Shown: in pieces, positions 5,131 to 5,726 of the stretch
Layout: every line of letters starts with the position of its first letter
Numbering within the stretch: the stretch's first letter is position 1
Source: Eubacteriales bacterium
GTDB taxonomy: Bacteria > Bacillota > Clostridia > Christensenellales > SZUA-584
Direction of reading: 5' to 3'
DNA: 5,726 nucleotides
NCBI GenBank assembly: GCA_028711205.1
Contig: JAQTSP010000163.1
Location: forward strand, 1 to 5,726
Made by a program: the position numbers and the translations under genes
The notes under the pieces: model-generated
The model's database searches: none
Seen by the model: only the letters and a program-made list of their open reading frames with translations
What the model was told of the DNA's origin: nothing

Positions 5131-5726
5131 ATGAAACTGGGTATCGTAGGGCTGCCAAACGTGGGCAAATCATGTCTGTTCAACGCGCTGACGGGCGCTG
5201 GCGCGCCAAGTGAAAATTTTCCTTTCAGCACGACCGGCGCGAACGTCGGTATAGTCAGCGTACCCGACGAGCGCATGGACTTTCTGGCCGGTCTGTACCA
5301 TCCGGCCAAGTTTACGCCTGCCACGATCGAGTTTGTGGATATCGCGGGGCTCGCCAGGGGCGCAAGCCACGGCGAGGGCCTGGGCAACAAGTTTTTGTCG
5401 TATATCCGCGAGGTGGATGCGATACTGCACGTCGTACGCTGCTTTGAAGACAACAACGTCATACATGTGGACGGAAATATAAACAGCGAACGCGACGCGG
5501 AAACGGTCAATTTCGAGCTGATATTTGCGGATATGGAAGCGGTGGAAAAAAGATGCGCCAAATCCGAAAAAATGATCAAATCAGGCGACAAGAAATATAA
5601 GATCGAATGCGATGCGCTATATAAAGTCAAAGAAAACCTCGAAAAGGGTGTCTTTTTAAGCTGTATGGATCTTGACGAATCGGAAAGAGCCGTTGTTTCC
5701 GATCTGTTCCTGCTGACGGATAAACC
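5131..5726 (+). CDS. ychF: Redox-regulated ATPase YchF (Obg/OLA1 family), C-terminal part outside window
   Basis: These are the first 198 residues of a P-loop NTPase that is normally about 365 residues; the gene runs off the right edge. The Walker A loop GLPNVGKS is at 7-14, the switch segment NFPFSTTGANVG at 29-40, and the G3 motif DIAG at 70-73 followed by Leu74. A hydrophobic residue there in place of catalytic Gln is characteristic of this HAS-NTPase group. GEGLGNKFLSYIREVDAI (81-98) and VVRCFED (101-107) are also typical. The region from about 130 to 175 looks like the charged helical insertion of the family. The base-specificity motif, which makes YchF prefer ATP, and the TGS domain are not reached. 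YchF binds ribosomes and is linked to translation and stress responses. The residue after Walker A is Cys15 where Thr is usual. Start at 5131 is supported by GAGG at 5121-5124. Confidence 0.96.
   Translation, partial: MKLGIVGLPNVGKSCLFNALTGAGAPSENFPFSTTGANVGIVSVPDERMDFLAGLYHPAKFTPATIEFVDIAGLARGASHGEGLGNKFLSYIREVDAILHVVRCFEDNNVIHVDGNINSERDAETVNFELIFADMEAVEKRCAKSEKMIKSGDKKYKIECDALYKVKENLEKGVFLSCMDLDESERAVVSDLFLLTDK

Noticed and set aside
4982..5173. 63-residue minus-strand frame across the divergent intergenic region
   Set aside because: It overlaps the start of ychF and both candidate promoters, has no convincing ribosome site and no recognisable similarity.
5091..5630. 179-residue minus-strand frame opposite ychF
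   Set aside because: It is antisense to an unmistakable YchF protein and shows no domain of its own; Ser- and Pro-rich content is typical of an antisense frame.
1..5726. CRISPR arrays, insertion sequences, tRNA or rRNA genes
   Set aside because: No spaced direct repeats, transposase-like frames, terminal inverted repeats or recognisable RNA gene sequences were seen on either strand.

Overview
The window looks like a chromosomal segment of a strictly anaerobic, low-to-moderate-GC Gram-positive bacterium, most likely a clostridial-type Bacillota. The reasons are strong AGGAGG-type ribosome sites, a ywlC-ywlE pair arranged as in Bacillus/Clostridia, a MecA-N type penicillin-binding protein with a lipobox, and a homocysteine-synthesis module known mainly from methanogens and strict anaerobes. 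I cannot name the genus from sequence alone.

Layout. Six genes run leftward on the minus strand and one runs rightward. From right to left the minus-strand genes are: a homocysteine biosynthesis protein (HcyBio, COG1900, formerly DUF39; 4871-3714), a NIL-domain 2[4Fe-4S] ferredoxin (3713-3291), a UPF0280/COG2122 ApbE-like protein (3307-2570), a Sua5/YwlC threonylcarbamoyl-AMP synthase (2519-1497), a YwlE-type phosphatase (1481-999), and the N-terminal 292 residues of a class B penicillin-binding protein (877 to beyond the left edge). Facing away across a 259-bp intergenic region is ychF (5131 to beyond the right edge).

How they work together. The first three minus-strand genes are very tightly packed: the first junction is TAG directly followed by ATG, and the second is a 17-nt overlap. 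They match the three protein families implicated in sulfide assimilation and homocysteine formation in Methanosarcina. I infer a bacterial sulfide-to-homocysteine operon. It has its own candidate promoter and a roughly 110-nt leader with several small hairpins. The next two genes (t6A tRNA modification and a probable phosphoarginine phosphatase) form a second tight pair with a candidate promoter that would give an almost leaderless mRNA. The PBP gene has its own well-formed candidate promoter after a weak terminator-like hairpin. All promoter calls are by eye.

The most interesting content is the complete COG1900/NIL-ferredoxin/COG2122 cassette and its structured leader. The other genes are ordinary housekeeping genes with a few points worth checking.
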